A stretch of DNA of 64,000 nt from Aurantiochytrium sp. KH105 (GCA_003116975.1 BGKB01000018.1:186001-250000); one strand, 5' to 3'; shown: positions 30,230 through 40,159, counted from the first letter of the stretch. Notes: generated from the letters alone by a model not told the origin. Program-made: numbers and translations.

Positions 30230-31660
30230 TTAAAAGTAGGCCGTTTTATCGAGGCTCGTGTCCCCTTGCGGCGTACTTTCGCCTTGATGCTGCTCTGCTT
30301 CGTCGTCAATTGAGCTGAGCAACTTGCGAACATGTCGGCCTTCCTTGCCTCGAGGGACGAGATCGAGAGGTGTTTGCCCAATGTTATTCGTTGCATTTGG
30401 ATCCAAGCCAAGTTCTAAGAGCTCGCTGACAAGTCGACGTTGGCATGCCATTGCAGCGAGATGAAGGACCGTCATGCCGTACGCGTTGCGATCTTGAAGC
30501 GTCGCGTGACCACATTCGCAAAGCCAAAGGATGCGTTCGAGATTGCCGAGCTTTGCTGCGCGGAAAAATGTAGACTCTTCGTCGAGCATGGCTCGCGCTC
30601 TTCGGAATCGATGATGGAATTTATGTGTGCGCTTTGCACTCTGAGATCGATGTAAGATGTCCCACGGTAGGAGGCCGTCAATATTAGGAATTTTGGGATC
30701 GGCTTTCATAAGAATCAAATACTCGAGAACTTCCACCTGTGACGAGGCTGCAGCAGCATGCATGGGAGCATCACCGTTCTCACAGAGCGCGTTCACATTT
30801 ACGGAGCCCGAATAGCCATGATTGCGGAAGAGCGCTTTCATTTCCGAGAGCATGCCTTGACGCGCACACATGACAAATTTTTTCTGCTCTCGTGTGTCGA
30901 GTAAAAATCCATCGCGGGGCCTTGATGACGGTGCCTTCTTCTCCTCCATAGTTGGCGCATCATCGCTTGCTTTAACCTCTGCATTGGTGTTGTTGGGCGC
31001 TGTCGTGAGATCTGAAGGAAAGAGGCCAGAGAAAGCCGTATTTGGTCGCGGCTTTATGCGTTCTTTGCGTTTGTTCCTTATTGATGTATGTGGACGGTTT
31101 TTTGAATCATGTGTCGACTGTTCCTCCCCGGAACCTACCCTAGTGCCCGATATCTGCTGTGCAAATGTTGTTTGCAACAAATGCTCAACTCTGTCCATGT
31201 CAAGATCTCGCGTTGTCCTTGGCCTTTTGAGCTTTTGTAGTGAGAGGGCTCGGCGAGGCTTGCAGGAGATAGTACCTGTAGGCGACTGACGTGCTTTTGC
31301 TCGCTCGAGCTCACGCGCGATGCGAGGCAGCGCTGCGAAAGGTCCATCTTTTGCGCGAAAGAGTGTCTCGCCTGGGTGCCCGAGATTATCAAGGGCTTCG
31401 AATGGCCGAAAAGGTGGCATGGCTGCCTCGAGAAGACCGTCGAAACCAACGCGAAGTCTCTGAGCGCGTGTTTCTGCGCGCGTGGCATCGTTGGCTTTTC
31501 GCCGCTGTGTCGCCCAGCTGCTTCGCTCTCGTTCTTTGCGTCTTCGTCTCTCTTGTCGTGCCCTGGCTTCCGGAGAAGTCAGGTCTTCGCGCGCAGGGGG
31601 CACCCATGAGTCTGCGCGCAGGGCCCGACCCGTGTACTTGGACTTGTAGTTGTAGATCAT
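30230..31660 (-). CDS. Ankyrin-repeat protein
   Basis: A 476-residue protein with a basic, low-complexity N-terminal 240 residues (opening IYNYKSKYTGRALRADSWVPP-like, then Arg/Lys/Glu-rich helices) and C-terminal ankyrin repeats. Clear repeat signatures are GDAPMHAAAASSQVEVLEYL and YGMTVLHLAAMACQRRLVSE with LDPNATNNIGQTPLDL; a weaker unit at FFRAAKLGNLERILWLCECG lies between them. Ankyrin repeats bind other proteins; no catalytic domain is present. ATG at 31658-31660. It is transcribed divergently from the coiled-coil gene, with only 103 bp between the start codons, so the two may share a promoter. Its stop lies 56 bp beyond the convergent CABIN1-like stop. Confidence 0.8.
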   Translation of the reverse strand: MIYNYKSKYTGRALRADSWVPPAREDLTSPEARARQERRRRKERERSSWATQRRKANDATRAETRAQRLRVGFDGLLEAAMPPFRPFEALDNLGHPGETLFRAKDGPFAALPRIARELERAKARQSPTGTISCKPRRALSLQKLKRPRTTRDLDMDRVEHLLQTTFAQQISGTRVGSGEEQSTHDSKNRPHTSIRNKRKERIKPRPNTAFSGLFPSDLTTAPNNTNAEVKASDDAPTMEEKKAPSSRPRDGFLLDTREQKKFVMCARQGMLSEMKALFRNHGYSGSVNVNALCENGDAPMHAAAASSQVEVLEYLILMKADPKIPNIDGLLPWDILHRSQSAKRTHKFHHRFRRARAMLDEESTFFRAAKLGNLERILWLCECGHATLQDRNAYGMTVLHLAAMACQRRLVSELLELGLDPNATNNIGQTPLDLVPRGKEGRHVRKLLSSIDDEAEQHQGESTPQGDTSLDKTAYF

Positions 31661-31763
31661 TGGCAGCGTTGTCGTCCGCGCATGCTCCGCCAGTCAGACA
31701 ACCAATCCAAGTTCTGCGCGTTCTCGCTCTTCTCTTCTTTCGAATGGTAAAAATTCACTGTCA
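31661..31763. promoter_or_regulatory. Compact bidirectional promoter region
   Basis: 103 bp separate the start codons of the divergent ankyrin and coiled-coil genes. Both 5' UTRs and core promoters must overlap here if both starts are right. No TATA box is evident. Confidence 0.35.
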
Positions 31764-32600
31764 ATGAACGACCGAAAGCCGAAAGCAAAACGGTGTGTAC
31801 TCTCGTGCAGAAGAAGTGAAACGGCATTTGGCACTGGCACCGCGCAAACCTCGGAGTTGCGAGCGTGGAATGCGCCGGCTTGCCAAGTCAGGGTCTGCAT
31901 GAAGCTTGCCAGTCCGCACGGGCCCGTGAGGGAGGTCTCCTTGGCTTCGCCCGAGGCGAGGGCGGAGGTGATGACGAGACCAGCAACAGGGTCAGAAACG
32001 GCCATGTGCGAACAGAAATTCCTGCAGCGCGAAGCTCGATCGCTACGAAAAGCCCAAGACCGTCTGCAAGTTTACTTGTATCGCGAACATCAGCGTGCGG
32101 AGAATGCGGAAAAGGAAATCCGCGCGCAAAAGGCAAGCACTCAGCGCGAGACAGCCGAATTGAAACGTGCATTCGAGGCGCGAGAAACCGCGCTTTTGGA
32201 TCGAGTTAATTCACTCGAAGATAAAGTGGAATCGCTCAAGCGCGAAAGAGCAACTGCAGCCCGCGAGCTCGAGCTGCGTGCTGCAGGTCCCTTCGATACC
32301 CTCAAGCAGAGCGTTCGCGCATTACACGAGCGTGCACGCGCTCCTTTAGAGTCCGCTGGCAAAATTCTCGAAGAGGCTGCAGCGCGCGCGGAACATGCGG
32401 AGCTACAGGCTGCCAAACTAAGAGAGCAATGCGCGCTGCTGCAACAGGAACTTCACTTTGCCAAAGAAGTGCAAAATGAGCTTCGGACCGAGAAGGAAAA
32501 CACACAGCACGCCATGGACCTTATGCGATATGAGAATGCCGCGCTGACAGTTCGGGTGCACGAGCTGGAGGAAGACTTGAGTCGTGAGCGAGCAGAATGA
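31764..32600 (+). CDS. Coiled-coil protein, possibly truncated
   Basis: A 278-residue protein, almost entirely coiled coil from about residue 85 on (REARSLRKAQDRLQVYLYRE, then ERETALLDRVNSLEDKVESLKRER-type heptads to the end HELEEDLSRERAE). The first 70 residues are not helical, so translation may really begin at the internal ATG at 31971 (MTRPATGS). It ends at TGA 32598-32600 in the middle of an uninterrupted heptad pattern, and coiled-coil-like peptides continue downstream in shifting frames (see 32601-33160), so the protein looks shortened or the gene model is incomplete. Function unknown; with the divergent ankyrin gene it could belong to a cytoskeletal or ciliary structure, but that is speculation. 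Confidence 0.6.
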   Translation: MNDRKPKAKRCVLSCRRSETAFGTGTAQTSELRAWNAPACQVRVCMKLASPHGPVREVSLASPEARAEVMTRPATGSETAMCEQKFLQREARSLRKAQDRLQVYLYREHQRAENAEKEIRAQKASTQRETAELKRAFEARETALLDRVNSLEDKVESLKRERATAARELELRAAGPFDTLKQSVRALHERARAPLESAGKILEEAAARAEHAELQAAKLREQCALLQQELHFAKEVQNELRTEKENTQHAMDLMRYENAALTVRVHELEEDLSRERAE

Positions 32601-33160
32601 GCCGCGCGTTTTCATCTTTGTGCAGAGCTACCATCACATAGCATGCGATATAGATTGATGCACCTCAAGCAATTTGTGCGACAAAAAGAAGTTGGAGGAA
32701 GACTCTGAGGCCTGAGTGAACAAAGTGGGCAAGTCCTTGCAGAGAGATCGATCTGCCAACTCAAGGAAAAGGAAAACGAACTTTTGCGTTGTGATTTCTG
32801 ACGAGTCTTTTTGCGCAATCGGACAGCATGAGCGGCGAATTTCGCGTTGAAGTACAGCGATGCTGTACACAGGAAAAAGTGTTCCTGCAATACATGTCTT
32901 GCGGCCACAAGTCGACGAGGCTTTCGACAGGGCTTGAAGGAGGAGTAGTCTGTTCAAGCAGATTTGAAAGCATATCGAAATCTCTGATTGAAAGATTGGT
33001 TGAGATTCGAGCACATGGTTAAACAAATGAGTGTGAGCACGAGCACAAGCGTCACGAGGAGCAAGTCGCAAATACCTCTATCAGATTCAGAGCAAGGTCA
33101 CTTTGCGAGAATGCAAGGATTAAAGCTATGTCTACAGCCAAGATGACCTCCATTTGCTGG
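32601..33160 (+). pseudogene. Possible decayed or frame-disrupted 3' part of the coiled-coil gene
   Basis: Behind the stop of the coiled-coil ORF, plus-strand fragments of similar character appear in changing frames: CDKKKLEEDSEA, LAERSICQLKEKENELLR, RVEVQRCCTQEKVFLQ, SLIERLVEIRAHG and NECEHEHKRHEEQVAN. Stops separate them. They could be remains of a longer coiled coil with frameshifts, exons of an unmodelled spliced gene, or assembly indels. Chance cannot be excluded. Confidence 0.3.
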
Positions 33161-33284
33161 TAGTAAGGTATCGACACAAGATAGGACGGAAAGGGAAAAA
33201 ATTGAAAACCGTATAGAAAAAGAAAATTGAAGAAGAAACAAACATATACGAGTGAAGGTCGGTCGCCATGCCTTCGTCGAAACC

Positions 33285-35177
33285 TTACTTGGCAATGCAA
33301 GACGCAAGTCGGTTGAAGAGGAATGGGCCCCAGAACGTCTGCTCAGCCGGATGATAAATCTGTGCAAAGACATAGGTAAAGAAGAGCTCGAGGATCCAGC
33401 CAATGAGAACGGCCCCAAGCATGAGGTAGACAGCATATTGCACGTCTGAGCGAGACTCGAGACAGGGTTCTTCGCATCCAACAAACCTGTCAGTAAGCGT
33501 GGACATGGCGCTGTTTACGAATCGATCCCACTCGAGCATTGTGACGACGACGGACAGCAAAAAGACATCGAGCGCGGCAAAGCCGCCAACAATGTCACAA
33601 AAGGAAGCCAGGGCCTTGAGTAAGGAAGCGCGAGGGGTGAAAGACCCGCATGGTTGCAGATGCAACGCTTTGGCCATTCCCGAAAAAACGATGGCTGGCA
33701 CAAAGATGGAGCAGAGCAAGAAAATGATGGCCAGAAAGAAGGTGCCACCCACACTGTGAACAGAATCGATCCTCTCGGGCGCGACAATTGCTGTGCCGAT
33801 CTCAAAAGCCGAGTACTCGGCATACTCGCCTGGCTCGTTGTTAAAGAAGAGGCCAAATGCGTTGCCGTACAGAGCAAAAGTTGCACATGGTAAAAAGCAT
33901 CCAGATATGAGCAGAGCGAGCTGCACAAGGCTGAGGAGAAAATGTGTGACGCGCGCGCACGGCCCGCACGTCGTCGCGGATGCGCCAAAGGTAGCTGACG
34001 TAAGTAAGCAGCTACCCTCTACGCTTGACACAGGGTCGCAATCGGGTTTGCTTTCTGCCATGGCAAGATGCATGGTGCGCATCCATTCTCCTTGAACCAG
34101 ATCCCAGATTGCTGCGAGGCAAAAGGTATAAATGGCCAAACGCGATTCCGCGACAATGTAGATGCGGCCAATGACGTCACCTTGAAGATCGATGCGAAAA
34201 CCCGCAAGCATGATGACGACGACAAAGACGTCAAGAAGAGACCATTTGGCCAGGCGCGTGAGCACCTTGAGGACCGTGGAGCGGCGTGCTGTAGTCATGG
34301 GCACAAACCATGCCACCAGCATAATGAGATTCTTTGCATAAGGCCAAACACCCGAGAGGAGCGTGAGAAGAATGGCAACGCCGTACGCCCCAGAGTCCCA
34401 GGCGTCTTTAATGGACTTGATAAAGGATATCTCGTAGACTACGTAGAGTTGCTCGGGCGGGTCGCTGGCAAGTTTTCGTGCGCCTTCGATGGAACGCAAC
34501 GCGCGGCCGTCTCGAAGAGCTCGGCGCACGTCAAACTCGTCAGGAGGCTCTGGCATAGAGTAGCCTATGCAAACCTCGAAATTCGGGTTGCACTTTTCAA
34601 CAGTGCATGCCACGCATTTTGCATATTCGTCGGCGCCGCCAAAGACGGCCGCTGCGAAACAGGCATTCAGGCAGCCACCCTCTTCGGAAGAAGCGGAGGC
34701 GCAGTTCACGTAGTCTTGGTAGCACAAGATACATTCTTCTCCTCCTTGGTAGCCGATTGCCTCGGCGCGTAAGCAGGTTTCCAGGTCTGAAAATTCCTCG
34801 CCTTCATCTGCCAAAATGTAGTCGTCAGCGCAGTCGATTATGTCTTCGTACACCGACGAGCTGCCTGCAGCGACCCACCAATCGCTGAAGATTGTGTCAT
34901 TTGAGGAGCAGAACTCAACTCCGCTCAAGAGCTTTGTGCTCTCGCCGTTGACGTTGACATTCGAGAGGATCGCCATGGACATGCCCAGATGGCTGAAGAC
35001 TTGGAGCCCGACGTTGCCCAGGAGGAAGCACAGAGACACGTACCCGATCCATTCCGGATATTGCGCGTGCAGCGAGCTCGTCTCCCCCTTCTCCCCGCTC
35101 GCGGCCGCCGCCTGTTGCTCGCTGTCGCCCACCGCGACCGCTTTCGCGACGGCCGTCTCGTCCTGGACCTTGCCCAT
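33285..35177 (-). CDS. Multi-pass membrane protein with PqiA-like domain and cysteine-rich ectodomain
   Basis: A 630-residue protein. TM1 (43-70) is followed by a cysteine-rich, acidic loop (90-205, about 13 Cys) and then a membrane bundle. The segment GVWPYAKNLIMLVAWFVPM with TRLAKWSLLDVFVVVIMLAG (276-326) matches the core of the paraquat-inducible protein A (PqiA) family, and a second, weaker copy (CDIVGGFAALDVFLLSVVVT) lies near the C-terminus. Bacterial PqiA works with MCE proteins in intermembrane lipid transport; the role of eukaryotic relatives is unknown. The N-linked-like ectodomain suggests a surface or endomembrane location. ATG at 35175-35177 (MGKVQDETAV) was chosen over the longer frame to 35363, which is arginine-rich. 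Confidence 0.65.
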   Translation of the reverse strand: MGKVQDETAVAKAVAVGDSEQQAAAASGEKGETSSLHAQYPEWIGYVSLCFLLGNVGLQVFSHLGMSMAILSNVNVNGESTKLLSGVEFCSSNDTIFSDWWVAAGSSSVYEDIIDCADDYILADEGEEFSDLETCLRAEAIGYQGGEECILCYQDYVNCASASSEEGGCLNACFAAAVFGGADEYAKCVACTVEKCNPNFEVCIGYSMPEPPDEFDVRRALRDGRALRSIEGARKLASDPPEQLYVVYEISFIKSIKDAWDSGAYGVAILLTLLSGVWPYAKNLIMLVAWFVPMTTARRSTVLKVLTRLAKWSLLDVFVVVIMLAGFRIDLQGDVIGRIYIVAESRLAIYTFCLAAIWDLVQGEWMRTMHLAMAESKPDCDPVSSVEGSCLLTSATFGASATTCGPCARVTHFLLSLVQLALLISGCFLPCATFALYGNAFGLFFNNEPGEYAEYSAFEIGTAIVAPERIDSVHSVGGTFFLAIIFLLCSIFVPAIVFSGMAKALHLQPCGSFTPRASLLKALASFCDIVGGFAALDVFLLSVVVTMLEWDRFVNSAMSTLTDRFVGCEEPCLESRSDVQYAVYLMLGAVLIGWILELFFTYVFAQIYHPAEQTFWGPFLFNRLASCIAK

Positions 35178-36403
35178 TTCTCTTCGCCCTCCTACGTTAC
35201 TTCCCGGCCCAAGGTCCCCGCTCCGCGCCGCTCTGCGCCGCTCCGCTCGCAAGTCGCTCTTGCCAGCGCGCGCGAGACAGAGGCGCGGCGGTGCTCTGCA
35301 ACGCGACGCGACGCAGCCCAACGCGCGCCGTTCGACGTCTGCGCCGGGCCCGGCCTGGTGCACGTGCAGCGAGCGCGTCTTTCTTTACGCGCAACTCCGA
35401 GCAACTCGATTGATTTTGGCGCACCCCATCAGCGGCGCGAGCTGGGCCGGGCGGCTGCGCAGGGCCTCGACAGCGACGCGAGCCTCGCTCGCGCAGGCGC
35501 CCGGGCCGCGGGCCCCGAGGCCCTCGCTGTCGCGTCGCGCCGCCGCGAGCGAGCCTCCTCGACGCGAGGTCGCGGCGGGGGCTGCCGGTGTGGCTTGTCG
35601 GGAGCGCAGCACGAGCAGGCCGGACCCGGACACGCGGGCGAGGGGGGTTTCGTTCCCAAGCTGCCAGGGGTTCCAGCCCCAGCGGAGGCTTCCAGAGGTT
35701 GCGGAGGTGCGAAGCATTTGGGGTTGCGCACATGGCCTCTCGGGGGTGGGTGATGAGTGGTCGCGCGGGTGGACGCGCGGCTTCACTGTCAAGTCAGGCC
35801 AAGAGAGCGAGACAGCAAGCAGTTCGCCTTCTCCGAGGAGCTGCCGGGCGCGATGGAGGACACACGAGTGAGTGGAGGAGCGAAGGCTTGGGGTTTCTTG
35901 CTTCTTGGCGCAGGGTGAAAGGAAAGGGCGGTGGTGGTGTCGCCGAGCCTCGAGCCAGGCAGAGTCAGGTCTGCGCGGCGGCGTGCAGCAAGCAAGCAAG
36001 CAAGGAAGCAAGCAAGCAAGCAGGAGGGTAAATGATGTCGAAAAACTAGTTAGATGTCGGAGCCGCGGGCTCTCGGGCCCGCGGTATAATGACCGAAAAC
36101 TTTGAGATGATACCGTCCAGCCAGCTCAAGGCTCATGAGACGCTCTCACGAGACGCTCTGCTTGGGCAAGACGACTCTTTGGGGGCGCCACAAGCTTGAA
36201 GTGGCCCGTAATCTATTTTGCATGAACGAAGACTGACACGCGGCTGACGTGAATCGAATTGCAAACGAACACAGCAAATCAAGGAGGGCAAGTCGGCGCT
36301 CCGCAATGTGGACACGCTTTGGGCTCTACCCGAAACAGCGTTATGCGCAATAACGGGATGTGTGGCATGCTGCTACAAGATTCTCGTTGAAGCGCCAACA
36401 GAG
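35178..36403. other. Intergenic region between divergent genes
   Basis: Very GC-rich left half (35200-35750), probably promoter of the PqiA-like gene, with many low-complexity shadow frames. AGCA/CAAG tetranucleotide array at 35986-36024. No gene recognised. Confidence 0.5.
35986..36024 (+). repeat. CAAG tetranucleotide array
   Basis: About nine CAAG units with one GAAG variant, between the divergent PqiA-like and BMT5-like genes. Confidence 0.85.
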
Positions 36404-37435
36404 ATGGACGGCGAGCCTCTCCGACCACCGTGCCAACGCAATGTACGACCCGAAACGTGCCCGCGGCATCGCGTCGACGATATTGCAGAAGACGACGAGC
36501 CGAAACGCACGGGTCTGTACACAGCACGGCAACGCATTCTTGTCGTCGGTGATGGCGACTTCACCTTTTCGCTGGCACTCGCCAAGAGCCTCGGTGGCGA
36601 GGCCCAACTCACTTGCACGTCTTACCAGTCCCGCAAGGAAGTGATGAGTATTTACGCAAAGGGAGAGCAGACGCTGGCCGCTCTCGAGGCTTTTGAGCAG
36701 ACACATGTGGAGCACGAAGTCGACGCCGTGGCCCTTTCCGAAACGCTGAGCAAGGAGGCCGTGGCTGGGCGATACGACCGCATCGTCTTTAATTTCCCCT
36801 GCGTTCCCGATGATGTCGGCCAAGACGGCCAATCCGATCAGCTTGAGGCCAATCGTCAGTTGGTGAGCGGCTTCATCAAGAGCGCCGCGAGTCTTTTGAA
36901 GGAAAACGCCGATGCTCAAATTCATCTTGTTCACAAGACGCGCCCGCCCTTTGGATGGTGGGGTATCGAAAAGCTTGCTGATTCGTGCGAGAACGTCGAT
37001 TTTTTGCGCTCCGTCGTCTTTGATCGATCCGTGTACCCTGGTTACATTCCTCGCAAGGTCGGCGAAAACAAGAGTTTTCCCGTGTTTGACGCCGTCACCT
37101 ACTGCTTTGGAACGAGCTCCGTCAAAAATGATTCTGGTTCGTCGCAAGAATCGAAGGCACCCGAGGGAAATGCCGGCGAGAAGGAGGAAGGAGTTGAAAA
37201 TGGCGCCCCAGAGACGCTACTGACGCCATCTGAGGTGAAATCCTCATCGCTCGTGAAGCTGACGCCAAAGCGCCTCAAACAGGTGGTGAGCATCTTGCAG
37301 CTTGTCGCAAGCGGCAAGCTCAAGCCTCCCGGTGCGGGGAAGAAACGTCGTGGCGATTTTGTCCAGGTGCCCAAGCGGGATGGCAAGAAGGCGAAAAAGC
37401 GCGCCGCCAAGCGTCGCGCTGCTTCAAAGAAGTGA
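36404..37435 (+). CDS. BMT5-like 25S rRNA uridine-N3-methyltransferase
   Basis: A 343-residue protein of the BMT5/DUF2431 family, a Rossmann-like SAM-dependent methyltransferase that modifies a uridine of large-subunit rRNA in the yeast nucleolus. Seen: the hallmark start RQRILVVGDGDFTFSLALAK (43-62), the strand TCTSYQSRKEV, DRIVFNFPCV (the FNFPH-type motif), LEANRQLVSGFIKSA, HLVHKTRPPFGWWGIEKLA and YPGYIPRKVGENKSFP, in family order. The C-terminus is strongly basic (KKAKKRAAKRRAASKK), a plausible nucleolar signal. The open frame begins at a GTG at 36308; the first in-frame ATG is 36404, used here. Confidence 0.88.
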   Translation: MDGEPLRPPCQRNVRPETCPRHRVDDIAEDDEPKRTGLYTARQRILVVGDGDFTFSLALAKSLGGEAQLTCTSYQSRKEVMSIYAKGEQTLAALEAFEQTHVEHEVDAVALSETLSKEAVAGRYDRIVFNFPCVPDDVGQDGQSDQLEANRQLVSGFIKSAASLLKENADAQIHLVHKTRPPFGWWGIEKLADSCENVDFLRSVVFDRSVYPGYIPRKVGENKSFPVFDAVTYCFGTSSVKNDSGSSQESKAPEGNAGEKEEGVENGAPETLLTPSEVKSSSLVKLTPKRLKQVVSILQLVASGKLKPPGAGKKRRGDFVQVPKRDGKKAKKRAAKRRAASKK

Positions 37436-37592
37436 GTCGCCCGCGCTGGGACGAGCAAGAGTAGTTGATGTGATCTAGATAATTGTGAAGAATCTGTTCA
37501 ATGGCAATGTCCAAAACAAAACGGAAGAGACGGTCGAGACATTTAGCAAAAGACAATGTAGCAGGCGATGATGGTACAAAGACGCATACGTA

Positions 37593-38195
37593 TTATCCGT
37601 TACCGGCAGCACTGACCTTGGGAATGTCGTGGTGCTCGGAGAGCTTGGAGAGCTTTTCATTGAAAGCATCAACGCGTTCGCGATGCGTCATGCGCGTCAT
37701 CTCTTTGATACGCTCGGCTTCGCGCTCCCGCTGCTTGAGCTCAAAGCGACGTTGCGCCGGCGTCAGGCCCGCGAGGCTGTCATTATCGTCTGCCGCTTCT
37801 TCTTCTTCGTCTCCATTGCGATCCTTTCTTTCTTCACCTTCTTTTCCTTGTCCTCCAAGATCATAGTTTGCGTTGTCGTCGTTTGCGGATGCTACAGGTT
37901 CTTTATTCGACTCATTGAGTCCTTTGCTTTGCTTGTCGTCGTTGTCGTCCTCGCTCTGGCTTTCATCGCTGCTGTGGCTACGGCTGCGGCGCCTGCTTTT
38001 GCGCCTTCGTCCACTCCTTTCGGCGTCGCTTGAGACCTCGTCGCGCCTTCGCTTCTCCTTTTTCGCCTTTTTGGATTTCTTGGCCTTCTTGGCCTTTTTG
38101 CGCTTGCTATCCTTGACCCGCTTGAGTGCAGGCGTGGTCGCGCCGCTCCCCTTGAGCACGAGCCTGCCGCCCACGACGCCGCTGTAGTCGTCCAT
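37593..38195 (-). CDS. FAM32A: FAM32A homologue
   Basis: A 200-residue homologue of FAM32A, a small nuclear protein found in the spliceosome C* complex, where it helps 3'-splice-site use. Seen: N-terminal GGRLVLKG motif (family: GxLKLKG), a Lys-rich basic block (KRKKAKKAKKSKKAKKEKRR), a long RS/acidic insert, and the conserved tail TPAQRRFELKQREREAERI, then THRERVDAFNEKLSKLSEHHDIPKV, which is diagnostic. Human FAM32A is 112 residues; the excess here is the RS-like and acidic insert between the basic block and the tail. ATG at 38193-38195 (MDDYSGVVGG); the longer frame to 38321 is not conserved. It lies convergent to the BMT5-like gene. Confidence 0.9.
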   Translation of the reverse strand: MDDYSGVVGGRLVLKGSGATTPALKRVKDSKRKKAKKAKKSKKAKKEKRRRDEVSSDAERSGRRRKSRRRSRSHSSDESQSEDDNDDKQSKGLNESNKEPVASANDDNANYDLGGQGKEGEERKDRNGDEEEEAADDNDSLAGLTPAQRRFELKQREREAERIKEMTRMTHRERVDAFNEKLSKLSEHHDIPKVSAAGNG

Positions 38196-38817
38196 GGCGA
38201 ACGACGACAGGACACTGGCAGATGACCTGGAGCTGGAGAGCGCGCTTGCCTTGTCAGCCTGCTGACTGCAAGCGGCGCGCACTGGTGCTGACCGGCGGCT
38301 CTTGCAGAGCGCCACGGACACGGTGCCGGGAGATGGACTAGCGCGTGCGAATACCTCTTTGGCCGTTCGAAGTCTGCGGCCTCTACCACTGGCACATGCA
38401 CCTGAGTGAAAAAGATGGTGGTTCTCCCGAGTTATCCAAATGATATGGAGATGCTCACTCTCGTGCTTTCGCTGCGGCAGCTAGTCCCGAACAAGGTCAC
38501 GATCAAGGTCTCAGTAGATCGCTTGGTCCAAGTGAAAAATGCGAGCAAGGAAGAACAAAAGAAAAGGAGTGGATTTCTACACGAAGGCCTGTCCACGCGC
38601 AGTGTGCGAATTGTTGCGCCAGCTACCTATCGAAGATGATCGCGACGGCTTTTGCCCAGCGTTGCGCCTTGAGCAAATGTGATCATTTGTTGGCGTTCTT
38701 TCGGCGTACCGCTGATCAGCGAGAACAAGTTATGTGACAAGCAGGTTCCCATCGAGATTGTGAACATCAAAATTTCATTTCTTTAACATCAACGACATTC
38801 TGTCTCATTTTAATTAA
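38196..38817. other. Intergenic region, no gene recognised
   Basis: Contains the FAM32A 5' flank and an AT-rich 3' flank of the secreted-protein gene. A 77-codon plus-strand frame at 38406 has no recognisable features. Confidence 0.45.
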
Positions 38818-39246
38818 TTAAAGAGCCAATACGGCACAGACGAGGAGGGCGGCGCTGGCACCGGCAACAGCATGAGACGCAGACGAAGGCTCTGACGGCG
38901 AAGCAGTAGGCTCCATGGTTTCCGCGTAACATTCACCGTCCTCACCATACGAAGCCTCGCACTCGTCACCAGTTTCGGCCGTATGGTTGCAGCCTCCGCA
39001 GCAATGGCAGCATCCTCCGCGAGCGCTGAAGTAGCCGGGCTCGTACCAGTAAAACTGCTGGTAAGGGAGAGTGCTGTTAGCGTTTCCGGCAAGGCACGAT
39101 TCTTCGTCAACGCCGCAAGTAATGCCATGTCCGTCAGCGTTGTAGCACGAGCCTTCGGTGAGGCCAAGACCAATATCGTCTTCGCCGCGAACCATGGCAA
39201 TGATTGCCGCCACGATGGCGAGGATCGCGAAACGAGCGGTCATCAT
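38818..39246 (-). CDS. Small secreted cysteine-rich protein, probable GPI anchor
   Basis: A 142-residue protein. A clear signal peptide (MMTARFAILAIVAAIIAMVRG, cleaved near Ala/Gly 17-21 before EDDIG) is followed by about 95 residues with a dozen cysteines, including a CCHCCGGC cluster, and an N-glycosylation site (NST). A Ser/Thr/Pro linker (EPTASPSEPSSAS) then leads to a C-terminal hydrophobic stretch ending LLVCAVLAL, the usual layout of a GPI-anchor signal. No family is recognised. The paired cysteines suggest a disulphide-rich or metal-binding surface protein. The ATG pair at 39241-39246 begins the signal peptide; the longer frame upstream is Lys/Glu-rich and rejected. Confidence 0.7.
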   Translation of the reverse strand: MMTARFAILAIVAAIIAMVRGEDDIGLGLTEGSCYNADGHGITCGVDEESCLAGNANSTLPYQQFYWYEPGYFSARGGCCHCCGGCNHTAETGDECEASYGEDGECYAETMEPTASPSEPSSASHAVAGASAALLVCAVLAL

Positions 39247-40116
39247 TCTTCTTCTGTTTTCTTTTTCTTTGCTTTCTTTGCTTTCCTTAGTTTCTTGTTT
39301 TGGTTTCTTGGTCTCGTTTTGGTTTTGCTGGAGCGCGTTTCTTGATCTCGTCTGGTCCTGCACGCCATCGCGCTCTCCGCTCTTGCACGTGCTGCTTTCG
39401 CTAAAAAAGTCAAAGAACATCCTTGGCCGGGGCGCGCCGCCCTCCATTTCGCAGGTCTCCTTCCTCTTCATCGCCGCCGCACCACAGCCGCATGGCTGGG
39501 ACCACCACAGCCGCACGTGCTGGCGCGTGCTCGGCTTCCCGGCTGCTTCATTCTTCTTCCTCAGACCTCCACCTCATCCTTGAACATGTGCCCAAGCAAG
39601 CACTCCCCGCCTCGTCGGCGACGCGCGCCGCGAGACCGACACGACTTCTGCGAGTTTATCGACTGCAAGACGCAGGCGCTCTCGATCGACGGCAGCGACC
39701 AGTGACGAAGAAGAGAGCGCACACCCCCCTTCCCCCCCTTGTTTTCGTCACAGATCGTGAGCACGACAAACCTGCGAGACTCCCGACCCTCGAGCGCGCT
39801 GCGCAGCGCGTGCAGGAGCGTGCTGCGCGGGACCGACTGCGGCCGCGGCCGCGGCGCAGGTGACAGCGGCTTCCATCGATTTGGTGAACGCGCGGACGAA
39901 CGGACGAGCCCAGAGATGCCGTCGCCGAGGACAGCGACGGCCGCTCGCTCACAGCGTACAACAGCGTACAACAGCACGCTTCCCGCCACGACGACTGCGG
40001 CACGTTCGCGCACGTGCAGCGGCCCGCAGAAAGCATAAACGCGCGCGCGCCGCGCATCAGTGGCCGGCGCTGCACGTGCTGCGAGATTGGCAATGTGGGA
40101 AGGCTGTCCGCTGGGC

Positions 40117-40123
40117 TGCTGCA

Positions 40124-40158
<35 letters not shown>
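40117..40158 (+). repeat. CTG trinucleotide repeat
   Basis: About 13 consecutive CTG units in a region without a clear gene. Confidence 0.9.

Positions 40159-40159
<1 letters not shown>

Noticed and set aside
32601-33142. Stop-codon reassignment or readthrough that would extend the coiled-coil protein through TGA/TAG in the same frame
   Set aside because: TGA, TAA and TAG end normal genes elsewhere in the window, and the number of stops here is about what chance predicts; frame disruption is simpler.
35197-35733. Long arginine-rich frames in the GC-rich promoter of the PqiA-like gene
   Set aside because: Several overlapping frames on both strands are open only because of high GC; no domain in any.
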